A stretch of 64,000 nucleotides of DNA from Ochrobactrum chromiisoli (lineage in GTDB: Bacteria > Pseudomonadota > Alphaproteobacteria > Rhizobiales > Rhizobiaceae), in assembly GCF_026241335.1 (NCBI RefSeq), contig NZ_JAPHAV010000008.1, positions 83,988 through 147,987 on the forward strand, written 5' to 3'. The notes below the pieces were generated by a model. It was not told where the DNA came from, did no database searches, and saw only the letters and a list, made by a program, of their open reading frames with translations. A program made the translations under genes and the position numbers. Within the stretch, counting starts at the first letter, position 1. The number at the start of each line of letters is the position of its first letter. Below, piece after piece: positions 8,548 through 17,485 of this stretch.

Positions 8548-9153
8548 CTACCGACCCAATCGGAAGTGATTGTTTGCGCCAGCTATTCTTGAAAGCAGGC
8601 TCTCATCATGGCTGATCGCGACAATACCAAGACTGTGCTTCTCTGCAAGCATCGACAACAGTTGCCATATCTGTGCTTGTGCAACGGGGTCGAGCGCCGA
8701 GGTAATTTCATCAGCAATCAAAAATGCAGGTTTTGCGCCAAGTGCGCGCAGGATTGAGACACGCTGTAATTGTCCGCCTGACAACTCGTGCGGATAACGG
8801 TTTTCCCATTCTGTTTCAACGCCAAGAGTCCGCGCAATATCGGGATCGACCGGACCAGATTCAGCAATGATTTTTCGGATCTGCCAGCGTGGATTCATCG
8901 CTGCAAGCGGCGACTGATAGAGATATTGTACCGGCCAAAGTTTTGCGTCCGATAGGTTTTGCTGACCAAAAGAGACTGCACCGGAAACAGGACGGTTCAG
9001 CCCCGCAAGAATACGACCCAACGTGGTCTTGCCGCAGCCCGATGGTCCCGAAATACAATAGATTGTTCCCGCGCTCAGGCTCAGCGAAACATCGGTGAAG
9101 ATCGTTCGTTTGCCATAGCCGGCCGTGATGTTTTTTGCTTCAAGCATAGGCAT
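8548..9153 (-). CDS. nikE: Nickel-type ABC transporter ATPase (NikE-like)
   Basis: A short ABC ATPase of about 201 residues with Walker A GPSGCGKT (about 36-43), the Q-loop YLYQSPLAAMNP, signature LSGGQLQR, Walker B FLIADEITSALD and the switch histidine in AISHDE. The chain can be read further upstream, but the first 38 residues of that extension lie inside the preceding ATPase gene. Two ATGs, at 9153 and 9147, match the family start (MLEAKNITAGYG); neither has a strong ribosome-binding site, consistent with coupling. It is the last gene of the nickel importer operon and partners the NikD-like ATPase. The nickel assignment rests on context (urease, NikR box) and on the YntA/CntA-like binding protein. 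A metallophore substrate is possible. Confidence 0.82.
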   Translation of the reverse strand: MPMLEAKNITAGYGKRTIFTDVSLSLSAGTIYCISGPSGCGKTTLGRILAGLNRPVSGAVSFGQQNLSDAKLWPVQYLYQSPLAAMNPRWQIRKIIAESGPVDPDIARTLGVETEWENRYPHELSGGQLQRVSILRALGAKPAFLIADEITSALDPVAQAQIWQLLSMLAEKHSLGIVAISHDESLLSRIAGANNHFRLGR

Positions 9154-9916
9154 GGAAGTCATTTTGTGGCAGCGCACGCCAGAGTGATTGCGCATAGGTA
9201 GAACCGAGCGTTTCTCCTCTTCCGCTGAAGGCTGATGTTGGCGCCAGACAACACATTTTCCCGTCATTCAGAATCGCAATACGATCCGCATAGGAAAGCA
9301 CAGGAATCAAATCATGTGTGATGAGCAAGACGGCACCGCCTTCATCAGCATGTTTGCGCAGTTTAGCCAGAATAATATCGCGATTGGTGGGATCCAGCCC
9401 TGCTGTCGGCTCATCTGCGATCAGCAATTTAGCCCCGCCGGAGATCGCCTGTGCCATCAAAACGCGCCGCGCCATGCCTCCTGAAAGCTGATGCGGATAA
9501 AGGCGGGCAACATCAGCACTCAAGCCCACATCCATCAGGCGACTTTCAATCGCAGGCGGCTTGCCAGCGCGGTTTGCGGCCCAGCCAATCAGCGCACCGA
9601 CACTTGCCGTTGGGTCAAGATAAGTCGTTTGTTGTGGCAGAAGCGCGATTTCCCGGCCACGCTTTTCACTCAAGCTCTTCTTACACAACGGTTTTCCGTG
9701 AAAACAAATATCGCCTTCCGCAATGGCATTGTTTGGCAAAAGTCCCAAAATCGCATGAGCAAGCAGACTTTTCCCGGCCCCTGAATGCCCGATCATTGCA
9801 ACAATCTCGCCCGGCGCAATACTGAGGTGAATATCCGACAGCCGGGTAATCATATCCTGGCTAAAAAAACCGTTATAGCGACGAAACGAAACGCAAAGAT
9901 TATTGATTTCAAGCAT
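9140..9916 (-). CDS. nikD: Nickel-type ABC transporter ATPase (NikD-like)
   Basis: A 258-residue ATPase with Walker A GHSGAGKS (about 43-50), signature LSGGMARR, Walker B LLIADEPTAGLD and switch histidine LITHDL. It is the D-type partner of the following short ATPase. Its start codon overlaps the stop of the NikC-like permease by one base, so the two are translationally coupled. At about 258 residues it is close to NikD and shorter than typical DppD (about 325), lacking the long C-terminal regulatory tail. That supports the nickel/metallophore branch of the family over the dipeptide branch. Confidence 0.85.
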   Translation of the reverse strand: MLEINNLCVSFRRYNGFFSQDMITRLSDIHLSIAPGEIVAMIGHSGAGKSLLAHAILGLLPNNAIAEGDICFHGKPLCKKSLSEKRGREIALLPQQTTYLDPTASVGALIGWAANRAGKPPAIESRLMDVGLSADVARLYPHQLSGGMARRVLMAQAISGGAKLLIADEPTAGLDPTNRDIILAKLRKHADEGGAVLLITHDLIPVLSYADRIAILNDGKMCCLAPTSAFSGRGETLGSTYAQSLWRALPQNDFHAYA

Positions 9917-10743
9917 CAGGTCTGAGCCTCCCTCGGACTGGTCAGGCGGCGCAATCCATTGGCGAGCACGTCAAAGCACAGCACCATGATCAATAAAGCC
10001 AAACCGGGAAAAAGCGCCAGCCACCAACGGCCACCGCTGATATGACGCATCGCTTCTGAGAGCATAATGCCAATGGCTGGCCGCGATGGTTCAAGCCCAA
10101 ATCCCAGAAAGGTCAGACCGGCTTCATGCAAAATTGCATGCGGAAACATCAGCAGAAAGCCAACAAGCATTTGCGGCAACAGATGCGGAAGAATGTGGTT
10201 TATCAAGATAAAGTGGCGCGATTTTCCAAAACTGCGCGATGCTTCGACAAAAGGTGCGGCACGCACCTGTATGAGTTCAGCGCGCAGAATACGCGCGAAA
10301 CGTGGCCAGTGAGAGATCGCAACGGCGATAATAACTGCCCCCGTACCGCCACCCAGTGCGAAACTTATAAGAATAAGCAAAACAAAATGCGGCATAGCCA
10401 GCATGCCATCGGTGACAAAACTGCCAATCGCATCCGCAGTTTTACCAAGGCCTGATAAAAGGACAATCACAAGGGCGATGACCACGGAAAAGCCTGCGGC
10501 AAGAATTCCAACGCGCAGGCTCAGCGTAAGACCGTGCAATGTACGGGCAAACATATCCCGTCCCATCTGATCCGTTCCAAACCAGTGCGAAAGGGAGGGT
10601 TCCATATTGCGTATCGCAAAATCGGAGCGAATACCCGTTTCACCATAGGCCCATGCAGCAATAGAGATCGCAACGATTATTGCCAGCGAAAACAGCGCAC
10701 TGATCAATGCACGTATGCGTCCATTGAGAGGGATGAACATCAT
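9916..10743 (-). CDS. nikC: Nickel-type ABC transporter permease (NikC-like)
   Basis: A 275-residue inner-membrane permease of the DppC/NikC type. The periplasmic motif FGTDQMGRDMFAR is present, and the EAA loop reads PFVEASRSFGKSRHFI. About five or six hydrophobic segments are visible. It overlaps the NikB-like gene (ATG within the last codons, 4 bp) and the NikD-like gene (1 bp). Together with NikB it forms the import channel. It belongs to the operon 13267-8548 directly downstream of amtB and the urease genes. Confidence 0.87.
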   Translation of the reverse strand: MMFIPLNGRIRALISALFSLAIIVAISIAAWAYGETGIRSDFAIRNMEPSLSHWFGTDQMGRDMFARTLHGLTLSLRVGILAAGFSVVIALVIVLLSGLGKTADAIGSFVTDGMLAMPHFVLLILISFALGGGTGAVIIAVAISHWPRFARILRAELIQVRAAPFVEASRSFGKSRHFILINHILPHLLPQMLVGFLLMFPHAILHEAGLTFLGFGLEPSRPAIGIMLSEAMRHISGGRWWLALFPGLALLIMVLCFDVLANGLRRLTSPREAQT

Positions 10744-11723
10744 GCTCCCTCTCTCAATCGTGGATCAACAACGCGATACAGAAGATCGGCAATCATATTC
10801 CCGGTCGAAACAATCACAGTCATGAGCATTGCGATGGCAAGCAGCAGAGCCACATCGCCCCGAATGCCTGCTTCAACCGTGGCACGTCCCAATCCCGGCC
10901 ATGCAAAAACCTGTTCGGCCAAAATGGCCCCGCCAAAAATCTCGCCTATTGAAGCAAAGAGCACCGTCAGGGCTGGTAAAGCGGCATTTCGAACACCGTG
11001 ACGCAGGATAATGTCGCCCTGACGCGCGCCTTGGGCACGCGCAAACGTGATATAATCCGATTGCAGCACTTCAATAAGCTTGGCACGGGAGTGCAGAGCA
11101 ATCTGCGCAACCCCGAAAAGCGTCAATGCCGATAATGGCAATATCAGATGCTGGACACGCTCAAGAAAACTCACCTGGTCAGAAGGAACGCCAATCGGAC
11201 CTGCGCAACAGATTGGTGTCCAGCCGAGCTTAACCGAGAACAGCGCCAGCATCAGCATGGCGAGCCAGAACGTTGGCGTTGCCGCAAGAATATAACAGTA
11301 CAATCGGATGGTGCGGTCGATCCAGCGCCCCTCATAAGCTGCTGAAACCAGTCCAAGGGCAAAGCCAAGAAGACCGGACAAAAGCCATGCAAGCCCCGTC
11401 AATGTCAGCGAAGCGCCAATGCGGCTGCTCATCACTTCGCTTACCGGTGCGTTGTATGTGATGCTGAAACCCAGATCGCCCGACAGAATATTTCCTGCCC
11501 ATCGCGCAAACTGCTCATAAATAGGACGATCCAGCCCCCAGATGGCGGCAATCTGCATCTTCTGTTCAGGACCGACATAGGCCATGGCTGGTCCGAGATA
11601 AGCGTCAACCGGATCGATCGGCGAAGCTTTCATCAGCAAAAACACTGCGAAAGCAACGCACACGACCAAGGCGCCAAGGCGCAAAACCCGCAATGCAATT
11701 AAAGTGATGATCGCAACATTCAC
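10740..11723 (-). CDS. nikB: Nickel-type ABC transporter permease (NikB-like)
   Basis: A permease of about 327 residues. The best start is the GTG at 11723, whose codon overlaps the stop of the binding-protein gene (GTGA) and gives the family-like N-terminus MNVAIITLIALRVLRLG; GGTGG lies a few bases upstream. An ATG at 11813 would extend 30 residues into the previous gene and is rejected. The sequence shows DPVDAYLGP in the first periplasmic loop and the EAA loop DYITFARAQGARQGDI. It contains the pair of cysteines ICCAG in an outer loop. Confidence 0.87.
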   Translation of the reverse strand: MNVAIITLIALRVLRLGALVVCVAFAVFLLMKASPIDPVDAYLGPAMAYVGPEQKMQIAAIWGLDRPIYEQFARWAGNILSGDLGFSITYNAPVSEVMSSRIGASLTLTGLAWLLSGLLGFALGLVSAAYEGRWIDRTIRLYCYILAATPTFWLAMLMLALFSVKLGWTPICCAGPIGVPSDQVSFLERVQHLILPLSALTLFGVAQIALHSRAKLIEVLQSDYITFARAQGARQGDIILRHGVRNAALPALTVLFASIGEIFGGAILAEQVFAWPGLGRATVEAGIRGDVALLLAIAMLMTVIVSTGNMIADLLYRVVDPRLREGA

Positions 11724-13267
11724 TCGCAGGTCCACCGCCAGTTTGCAATTGTTGCAGTCACCGGCCAGCCATGCCCATGCGGTTCGATCTGGGTTTTTCC
11801 AATATCGAGACATTTATTGGCCAGATAGACATGATCGAGATTGACCAGCCACGCCCATGAATTGTCGCCCTTCAGACCATAATAATCAGCAGCCTGCGAC
11901 CAATAAGGCAGCGAAGCTTCAAGACTTTCTGCGCCCTGCGCTTTCTCAAAAAGCGCTTCAACCTGGCTGTTCGCATAATAGCTTGGGTTCATATATTCGA
12001 CCCCGCGCAGCTTTTCAGCAAAGAGGCTATAAAGCTGGTAGGGTGAGTGACTGCCAAAGCCAAAAACCACAGGCTCGGAATGCATGACGCGTTCAATCGC
12101 GTCCCAGCTTCCACCTTTTGGCGTCGCATCAATACCCAATGGGCGCAGTAATTCGGCTGATGTCTCAGCCAATGCCTGCCGGGTTGCATCACTGGCAGGG
12201 TAATTGATCGGGAAAGCGGCTCTTATGCCGTCTTTGGATCGAATGCCATCATCACCGGCAACCCAGCCCGCTTCATCGAGCAGCGCTTTTGCAGCATCCA
12301 GATTGAACTCGACGGTATCCGCCTTACCTGCCCACGGCAATCCATCGGCAGGACCGAATGCTGGCGTTCCATGACCATGAAGCGCCACATCGACAATGAG
12401 CTTCCGATCCAGCCCCATATTGATCGCTTTGCGGACGACAGGATCGGAAGTCACTGCATTGCCCACTTTGCGACCATTCACGTCATGCGGCTTTACAAAA
12501 GGCAGGCTGAGCCCTCTGTTATCGACGGTCTGAACCGGTATAGCCTTAAATCCATTGGGAATGGTGTCGGCAAGCTGTGCAGGAACGGCAACCATATCAA
12601 CCGCGCCAGCATTTGCAGCCGCAAGCCCCGGCGCTTCACCCGTGAAAAGGAACGTAATTTTCTCAAACGGTCCTCTGTCACCATAATAGGCGTCATTGCG
12701 CTCGACGATAAGCTGTTCACCTTCATTCCACGCGACCAGTTTATAAGGCCCGGAGCCGATCGGCTTGCGTGCATATTCCGTTCCATAGGTCGCAGCCGGA
12801 ACAATGCCGAGTGTGTAAAACGCCTCAACAAAAGTGATCCATGGTTTATTGAGCGAAATACGAAGCGTGTTTTTATCAACGGCTTCCGCTTTTTCCATGA
12901 CACTCAGATCAATCGCATTGGCTGATGCTTTGGCGGTATTGAATGTGAATGCAACATCTTCCGCAGTGAGCGGCGATCCATCGGAAAAGCGCACATCGTC
13001 ACGCAGCTTGATGATCCAGACTTTACGGTCGTCGGAGAGTTTCCACTCGGTTGCAAGATCAGGGACAGTGCCAAGATCGACATCGCGCCGCAAAAGGGTC
13101 GATTGAAACAAGGGGTTTCCATAGCCACCCCAACCCGCCAGAGGATCAAATCCATTATCCGGCTCGCCGCCGATTGCCAGAACAAGGCTGTCTTTTGGCG
13201 CGGCACATGCCTGTGTCGCAGCACCCCATGTCACAATCGCTGCAATCGCAACCGACACCCAATTCAT
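11720..13267 (-). CDS. nikA: Nickel (or nickel-metallophore) ABC transporter substrate-binding protein, YntA/CntA/NikA type
   Basis: A 515-residue periplasmic binding protein of the SBP_bac_5 family with a signal peptide (residues 1-22, cleavage near ACA). The early segment GFDPLAGWGGYGNPLFQSTLL is characteristic of the YntA/CntA branch, which takes up nickel or nickel-bound small molecules, and not the DppA branch. In Yersinia a related importer sits next to urease, as here. The gene starts with CGGAGAG eight bases before ATG and has a near-perfect NikR operator 14-41 bases upstream. Known members bind Ni through His or a chelator; the exact ligand here is not determinable. It is the first gene of the five-gene importer operon. 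Confidence 0.85.
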   Translation of the reverse strand: MNWVSVAIAAIVTWGAATQACAAPKDSLVLAIGGEPDNGFDPLAGWGGYGNPLFQSTLLRRDVDLGTVPDLATEWKLSDDRKVWIIKLRDDVRFSDGSPLTAEDVAFTFNTAKASANAIDLSVMEKAEAVDKNTLRISLNKPWITFVEAFYTLGIVPAATYGTEYARKPIGSGPYKLVAWNEGEQLIVERNDAYYGDRGPFEKITFLFTGEAPGLAAANAGAVDMVAVPAQLADTIPNGFKAIPVQTVDNRGLSLPFVKPHDVNGRKVGNAVTSDPVVRKAINMGLDRKLIVDVALHGHGTPAFGPADGLPWAGKADTVEFNLDAAKALLDEAGWVAGDDGIRSKDGIRAAFPINYPASDATRQALAETSAELLRPLGIDATPKGGSWDAIERVMHSEPVVFGFGSHSPYQLYSLFAEKLRGVEYMNPSYYANSQVEALFEKAQGAESLEASLPYWSQAADYYGLKGDNSWAWLVNLDHVYLANKCLDIGKTQIEPHGHGWPVTATIANWRWTCE

Positions 13268-13280
13268 CGCACTCTCCGAA

Positions 13281-13308
13281 GTATGATCTTTTTACAGAAT
13301 CATCTTAC
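13281..13308 (-). promoter_or_regulatory. NikR-type operator upstream of nikA
   Basis: GTATGA (13281-13286), sixteen bases, then TCTTAC (13303-13308). This matches the E. coli NikR operator GTATGA-N16-TCATAC at 11 of 12 defined positions with the exact spacing. It lies 14-41 bases upstream of the nikA start, overlapping the leader and abutting the ribosome-binding site. A nikR gene is present in the same window (23173-23586). Confidence 0.7.
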
Positions 13309-13388
13309 TGAGGGTGTTTGGCGGGCGCAATATACTTATAGGTAAAGTTCAAACTTTTATTGATATTCAACTGCTAGGCAGGCCAAAC

Positions 13389-13416
13389 GAGCCCGTGAAA
13401 TATCTTACACGGGCTC
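13389..13416 (-). terminator. Hairpin downstream of amtB
   Basis: Perfect 9-bp inverted repeat GAGCCCGTG/CACGGGCTC (13389-13397 and 13408-13416) with a 10-base loop, 32 bases beyond the amtB stop. Only a short T-rich tail (GTTTGG) follows on the minus strand, so termination may be partial and some read-through into the nickel importer operon is possible. Confidence 0.6.
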
Positions 13417-13447
13417 ACTTATGCTTTTCCGAATAAATAATGCCAGA

Positions 13448-14689
13448 TTACTTATCCATCTGTCTTTTCATGCCCCACAAGCTGAAAGCATTTTCGCCAT
13501 AAAGCTCGTCATCCAAACCTTCACGCTGAATATCATCAGGCACCCGCAGATGACCAAAAGCATCCAGAATTTTTAGCAGGATCATCGTGATAATCCAGGC
13601 ATAAGCAGCAACGATAACAACCGCCAGAACCTGAATACCAAGCTGATAGGCACTTGCCGACACAGCGTTGATATGGGAGCTCGCGGTAACACCGATCAGG
13701 ACCGCGCCGGTCATGCCACCCACGCCGTGCGCACGCCAGACTTCCAATGTGTCATCAATTTTGAGCCATTTCTGCACATATTTGGCATTAAAGCAGACCG
13801 ATGCGCCGATAGCACCGATGAGAAGCGCTGTGATCGGCTCCACATAACCTGCAGCAGGTGTAATCGTTGCAAGACCCGTCACTGCGCCCACAAGAACACC
13901 GGAGAAGGACGGACGACCGGATTCCTTCCATTCCCAGAACATCCAGACAAGCATAGCGATGGAGCCTGCAAGCATGGTGTTGGTGAAAGCATAAGCCGCG
14001 AGCGCATCGGCTGCATATGCGCCGCCGGCATTAAAGCCAAACCAGCCAAACCACAGAAGACCGGCACCGATGGCCACAAGTGGCAGGCTTGCAGGCCGCG
14101 ATTCCGTTTCGCCGGGAGCGAGTTTGCGCTTTCCAAGATATTTGGCTGCGGCCAGTGCTGAAAAGCCCGCGGAGGCATGAATAACGATGCCGCCGGCGAA
14201 ATCAACAACGCCAAGTTTCGCAAGGAACCCGCCGCCCCAAACCCAGTGGGCTGCTGGCAAATAAACTAGGATCGTCCAAAATGCGATAAAGAACAGATAA
14301 GCCCCGAACTTGAAGCGTCCGACAAAGGCCCCTGTCATCAGCGCAGGCGTAATGATCGCAAACATCATCTGATACGCAAACACCATAATGAAGGGAACGT
14401 TTGCTGCATAAGTTGGATTTGGCTCAATACCGACATGATACATGCCAAAATAGGTGGTGATATCACCAATGACGCCGCCTATGGACGGACCGAAAGCCAG
14501 ACTGAACCCACCAAAAACCCAGATGAGGCCAACCACGCCCATACAAACAAAGTTCTGTATCATGATGGAAAGAACATCACGCTGGCGGACAAGTCCGCCA
14601 TAAAACAAGGCCAGTGCGGGAGTCATCATGCACACCAGTGCGGTGCAGATTAGAATAAAGGCTGTATCGCCTGCGCTGATAGACTGCAT
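13448..14689 (-). CDS. amtB: Ammonium transporter AmtB
   Basis: A 413-residue Amt/Rh-family ammonium channel with about eleven membrane helices. The conducting-pore twin histidines are present in IHASAG (His171) and WRAHGVGG (His321). The family block GFNAGGAYAADALAAYAFTNT follows the fifth helix. There is no cleavable signal. AAGGAAAATAAC precedes the ATG. It is 54 bases downstream of the urea channel gene and is likely co-transcribed with the urease operon. That is unusual because amtB is normally paired with glnK, which is absent here. The likely role is to retain or equilibrate ammonium released by urease. Confidence 0.95.
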   Translation of the reverse strand: MQSISAGDTAFILICTALVCMMTPALALFYGGLVRQRDVLSIMIQNFVCMGVVGLIWVFGGFSLAFGPSIGGVIGDITTYFGMYHVGIEPNPTYAANVPFIMVFAYQMMFAIITPALMTGAFVGRFKFGAYLFFIAFWTILVYLPAAHWVWGGGFLAKLGVVDFAGGIVIHASAGFSALAAAKYLGKRKLAPGETESRPASLPLVAIGAGLLWFGWFGFNAGGAYAADALAAYAFTNTMLAGSIAMLVWMFWEWKESGRPSFSGVLVGAVTGLATITPAAGYVEPITALLIGAIGASVCFNAKYVQKWLKIDDTLEVWRAHGVGGMTGAVLIGVTASSHINAVSASAYQLGIQVLAVVIVAAYAWIITMILLKILDAFGHLRVPDDIQREGLDDELYGENAFSLWGMKRQMDK

Positions 14690-14743
14690 GTTATTTTCCT
14701 TCAGATTTGGAACTCTGAACTATTTGAATTTTAACAAGAAAAT

Positions 14744-15724
14744 CTAGTTATCTTTAACCAGATGCTGCGCCACCGGCTTATGTGGATGCGGTGCAAGTAG
14801 CTTCTTCGGCGCGATAAACAGATACAGTGTGAGCACATAGGGCGCCGTGAAGGATGGCAGTCCCATCGGAGACATAATCACATCATAAGCGCCTTGAATG
14901 AAAACAGTAACGATGGTTGCAAGCACTGCATAGGCAATCACCTTTCCATCCGTCTTCAGGAAAACAACGCCCACGGCAATGGCTGTCAGAACAGAACTGA
15001 AACCATAAAGCCCTTGAATGACGACCGCAGGATCAGCACGCATGCCAATGGCGGTTATCATCGCGATCAGCGATCCAAGCGCTGCTGCAATACCTGCCTG
15101 CCTCGACGCCACAAAAATGCCGAGCAGAATTAAAGCGCCGCTGACCTCGTTGCCAAGCAAAAAGACCTGCGCAATATTGCGGAAGAAAATTTGCACCAGC
15201 TCAATATTTGCGGGAATTGTAGCGGCCCCCTGCAAATAATCTGAGGCGAGTTTGGGACTGTCGCCAGTGACATCAAGCGCGCCAAAAGAATAAGCAGCCG
15301 CAACCATGAGCCAGCCCGTCAAAACAAATGGCCCTGTAGACCCCGGAATGCCCCAGCTTTTGGTAAGCGTTGCGCCGAATGCTGCTGTGATAACGGTGCT
15401 GAGCGCCGAGCCGATGATGATATAAAACCAGAGTTGAGGCGTGGCCGCGATAAATGTCGGCAAAGCAACACCAACAAGAATGCCATTAAAACCAAACAGG
15501 CCCGAATGAATGGATGGCTTATCGCAATCAAGCAATTGTGCGGTCAATGTAGCGACGATGAGACCAACGACTGCACCAATTGTGATTGCCCAGCCGCCCG
15601 TTGCATAGGATGCATAAGCAATTGCAGCAACAAACAGCAATCCGGTAAAGGCATTCTCCATAAAGAACACCTGTCCCGCCCCACGCAGGCAGGCGATTGG
15701 AAAACTCACTTTCTTGTCTGCCAT
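14744..15724 (-). CDS. ureT: Urea transporter/channel, UT family (UreT/Yut)
   Basis: A 326-residue inner-membrane channel of the eukaryotic-like urea transporter family. The two duplicated selectivity regions are visible: GLFGFNGILVG and PGSTGPFVLTGW in the first half, and QGLYGFSSVLTAIAVG and LPSFTAPYVLTLYLF in the second. About ten membrane segments are predicted by eye. It lies between ureD and amtB within the urease operon, as in Brucella ure-2. It gives passive urea entry to feed the cytosolic urease. It has no similarity to the acid-gated UreI channel. Confidence 0.93.
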   Translation of the reverse strand: MADKKVSFPIACLRGAGQVFFMENAFTGLLFVAAIAYASYATGGWAITIGAVVGLIVATLTAQLLDCDKPSIHSGLFGFNGILVGVALPTFIAATPQLWFYIIIGSALSTVITAAFGATLTKSWGIPGSTGPFVLTGWLMVAAAYSFGALDVTGDSPKLASDYLQGAATIPANIELVQIFFRNIAQVFLLGNEVSGALILLGIFVASRQAGIAAALGSLIAMITAIGMRADPAVVIQGLYGFSSVLTAIAVGVVFLKTDGKVIAYAVLATIVTVFIQGAYDVIMSPMGLPSFTAPYVLTLYLFIAPKKLLAPHPHKPVAQHLVKDN

Positions 15725-15820
15725 TTCGATAACCCCTCTTAGCCAGATCTCCGCTCTGTCTATTTGCCTTCACGCATTACCCACCACAAAATCGCTTCGC
15801 ACTTTTTGAGCACAAGTGCT

Positions 15821-16756
15821 TTAACGCCAAAGGAATTCCTCTGGTAACGTGCGACCGCGCGCCTCTTCCCGAACAATCTGCCAGAAATTGCGCACTTCAG
15901 CGCGCACGTCGTAGCTCTCCATGCCGACAGCGCGCAAAATGAGCCCCGCATTGTTGGGCAGCGCTGACACCCCGGATATTGCGCGTGGCGCGTCGGTACT
16001 GAAGTTCACCTGAACACGCTCTTTGATCCGCGCAGCAACATCGGGCGGCGTTATGCAGATGATATTTGCAAACGCGTCGTAGCCACGCATGACCGCAGCA
16101 AAATCGATGGTCGGATTGCCCTTTTCAATCAGGACCTTATCTGTAAACAGGCACTTGCCGTCTGGCCGCTTTGCCGAGATCAGCATGGAAAGCAGATCGA
16201 AACCAAAACGCTCGCTTTCATGATGATGCTTGCGTCCCGTCATCATCATCTCGCCATAGATGAGCGTCGCACTCTCATCAATCACAATATCGGTCTGATT
16301 GATGAAGCGGGAATTGCGATAGGGAATTGTAAAATCAGGGAGATATTCCAGATATGCCCCTGCTTCCACCGTCACGGTCTGATATTGTGAAGCATAATTG
16401 GCATCCATCTGATGAACACGATTAGCGCCCTGTGATGTGACCTGAGCACATGCGCCTTCACCCACATGAATATCGATCTTGTAGCGATCCCCCTGAAGAA
16501 TGCCGCCGCCAATCGAAATGATTGAGCAGATCGGCAATTCCGGCATCGCCTCGTCCCAGTAAAGCGCCTGTTGCACCAGAAGCGGGGCCACACGATAAAG
16601 ATCGTGCAGTACCGAGCGACCATTGCGTAAGGAGAAGCCCAAACGCAATTCGCCGATTTTGCCGGGTCCGGCAGCACGCATCTGTGCAGGCTGCGTATGA
16701 TACCCGCTCAGTTCACGGGCTGCATCAAGTCGGCTTAGTCGCTCGTGTAAGCTCAT
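15821..16756 (-). CDS. ureD: Urease accessory protein UreD (UreH)
   Basis: A 311-residue urease maturation scaffold. UreD binds the apo-urease and, with UreF and UreG, delivers nickel to the active site. Family blocks are SIGGGILQGDRYKIDIHVGEGACAQVTSQGA near residues 80-110, LEYLPDFTIPYRNSRF and YGEMMMTGRKHHHESERFGFD. It starts four bases after the ureG stop. The order ureG-ureD-ureT is the Brucella/Yersinia style. The C-terminal stretch is a normal family end. Confidence 0.93.
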   Translation of the reverse strand: MSLHERLSRLDAARELSGYHTQPAQMRAAGPGKIGELRLGFSLRNGRSVLHDLYRVAPLLVQQALYWDEAMPELPICSIISIGGGILQGDRYKIDIHVGEGACAQVTSQGANRVHQMDANYASQYQTVTVEAGAYLEYLPDFTIPYRNSRFINQTDIVIDESATLIYGEMMMTGRKHHHESERFGFDLLSMLISAKRPDGKCLFTDKVLIEKGNPTIDFAAVMRGYDAFANIICITPPDVAARIKERVQVNFSTDAPRAISGVSALPNNAGLILRAVGMESYDVRAEVRNFWQIVREEARGRTLPEEFLWR

Positions 16757-16760
16757 GACA

Positions 16761-17417
16761 TTACCCAGCCGCCTGAGAGGCTTGAGACGCCTGAACCGGT
16801 TTCACGTCAAACAGAGCCATATCAAGGATCAGTTGCATCAGATCGTCAATGCCTTCACCGGTTTTGCAATTGGTGAAAACAAAAGGCTTCTTGCCGCGCA
16901 TCAGTTTGGAATCGCGATCCATAACCTCAAGGCTTGCACCGACATAAGGCGCCAGATCCTTCTTGTTGATGACCAGAATATCCGACTGGCAGACGCCAGC
17001 GCCATTCTTGCGTGGAATTTTGTCTCCGGCCGCAACGTCAATCACATAGATGTAAAAATCAGCGAGTGCTGGGCTGAATGTCAGCGTGAGATTATCGCCG
17101 CCCGATTCAATCAGGATCACATCACTGTCGGGATATTTTTCCTCAAGCTCTTCAACCGCAGCGATATTCATCGACGGGTCTTCACGCACCGCCGTATGCG
17201 GGCACGCGCCGGTCTCAACGCCAACGATTTTTTCTTCAATCAGAATGCCATTGAGTGTGCGCCTGACCTGCTTGGCATCTTCAGTCGTAACAACGTCGTT
17301 GGTAATAATGAGCGGCTTGATACCCATCTCAATGAGCCGTGGGGTGATGGTTTCAATAACCGCCGTCTTGCCCGAACCGACAGGTCCACCAATACCAATA
17401 CGCGTGATTTTTTTCAT
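16761..17417 (-). CDS. ureG: Urease accessory GTPase UreG
   Basis: A 218-residue SIMIBI-class GTPase that carries nickel and couples GTP hydrolysis to its insertion. The P-loop GGPVGSGKT is at about residues 10-18. The nickel-binding CPH motif is at 72-74 (GACPHTA). [12 protein letters not shown] is the guanine-specificity region, and [15 protein letters not shown] is a UreG hallmark. The C-terminus ends in a small Gln/Ala/Ser tail ([10 protein letters not shown]) with no His tail; in this operon the His-rich segment is on UreE. It lies between ureF (68-base gap) and ureD (three-base gap). Confidence 0.96.
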   Translation of the reverse strand: MKKITRIGIGGPVGSGKTAVIETITPRLIEMGIKPLIITNDVVTTEDAKQVRRTLNGILIEEKIVGVETGACPHTAVREDPSMNIAAVEELEEKYPDSDVILIESGGDNLTLTFSPALADFYIYVIDVAAGDKIPRKNGAGVCQSDILVINKKDLAPYVGASLEVMDRDSKLMRGKKPFVFTNCKTGEGIDDLMQLILDMALFDVKPVQASQASQAAG

Positions 17418-17485
17418 GGTTCATTCCTGTTTGAATTTCCGAAAGCAAGTCTCACAAAATCGATTTCGACGGTGGGAGACATGCC

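Noticed and set aside
13309..13380. A clear sigma-70 promoter for nikA
   Set aside because: TTGAAC and several TATAA-like stretches are present, but no pair has acceptable spacing, so no promoter is called.
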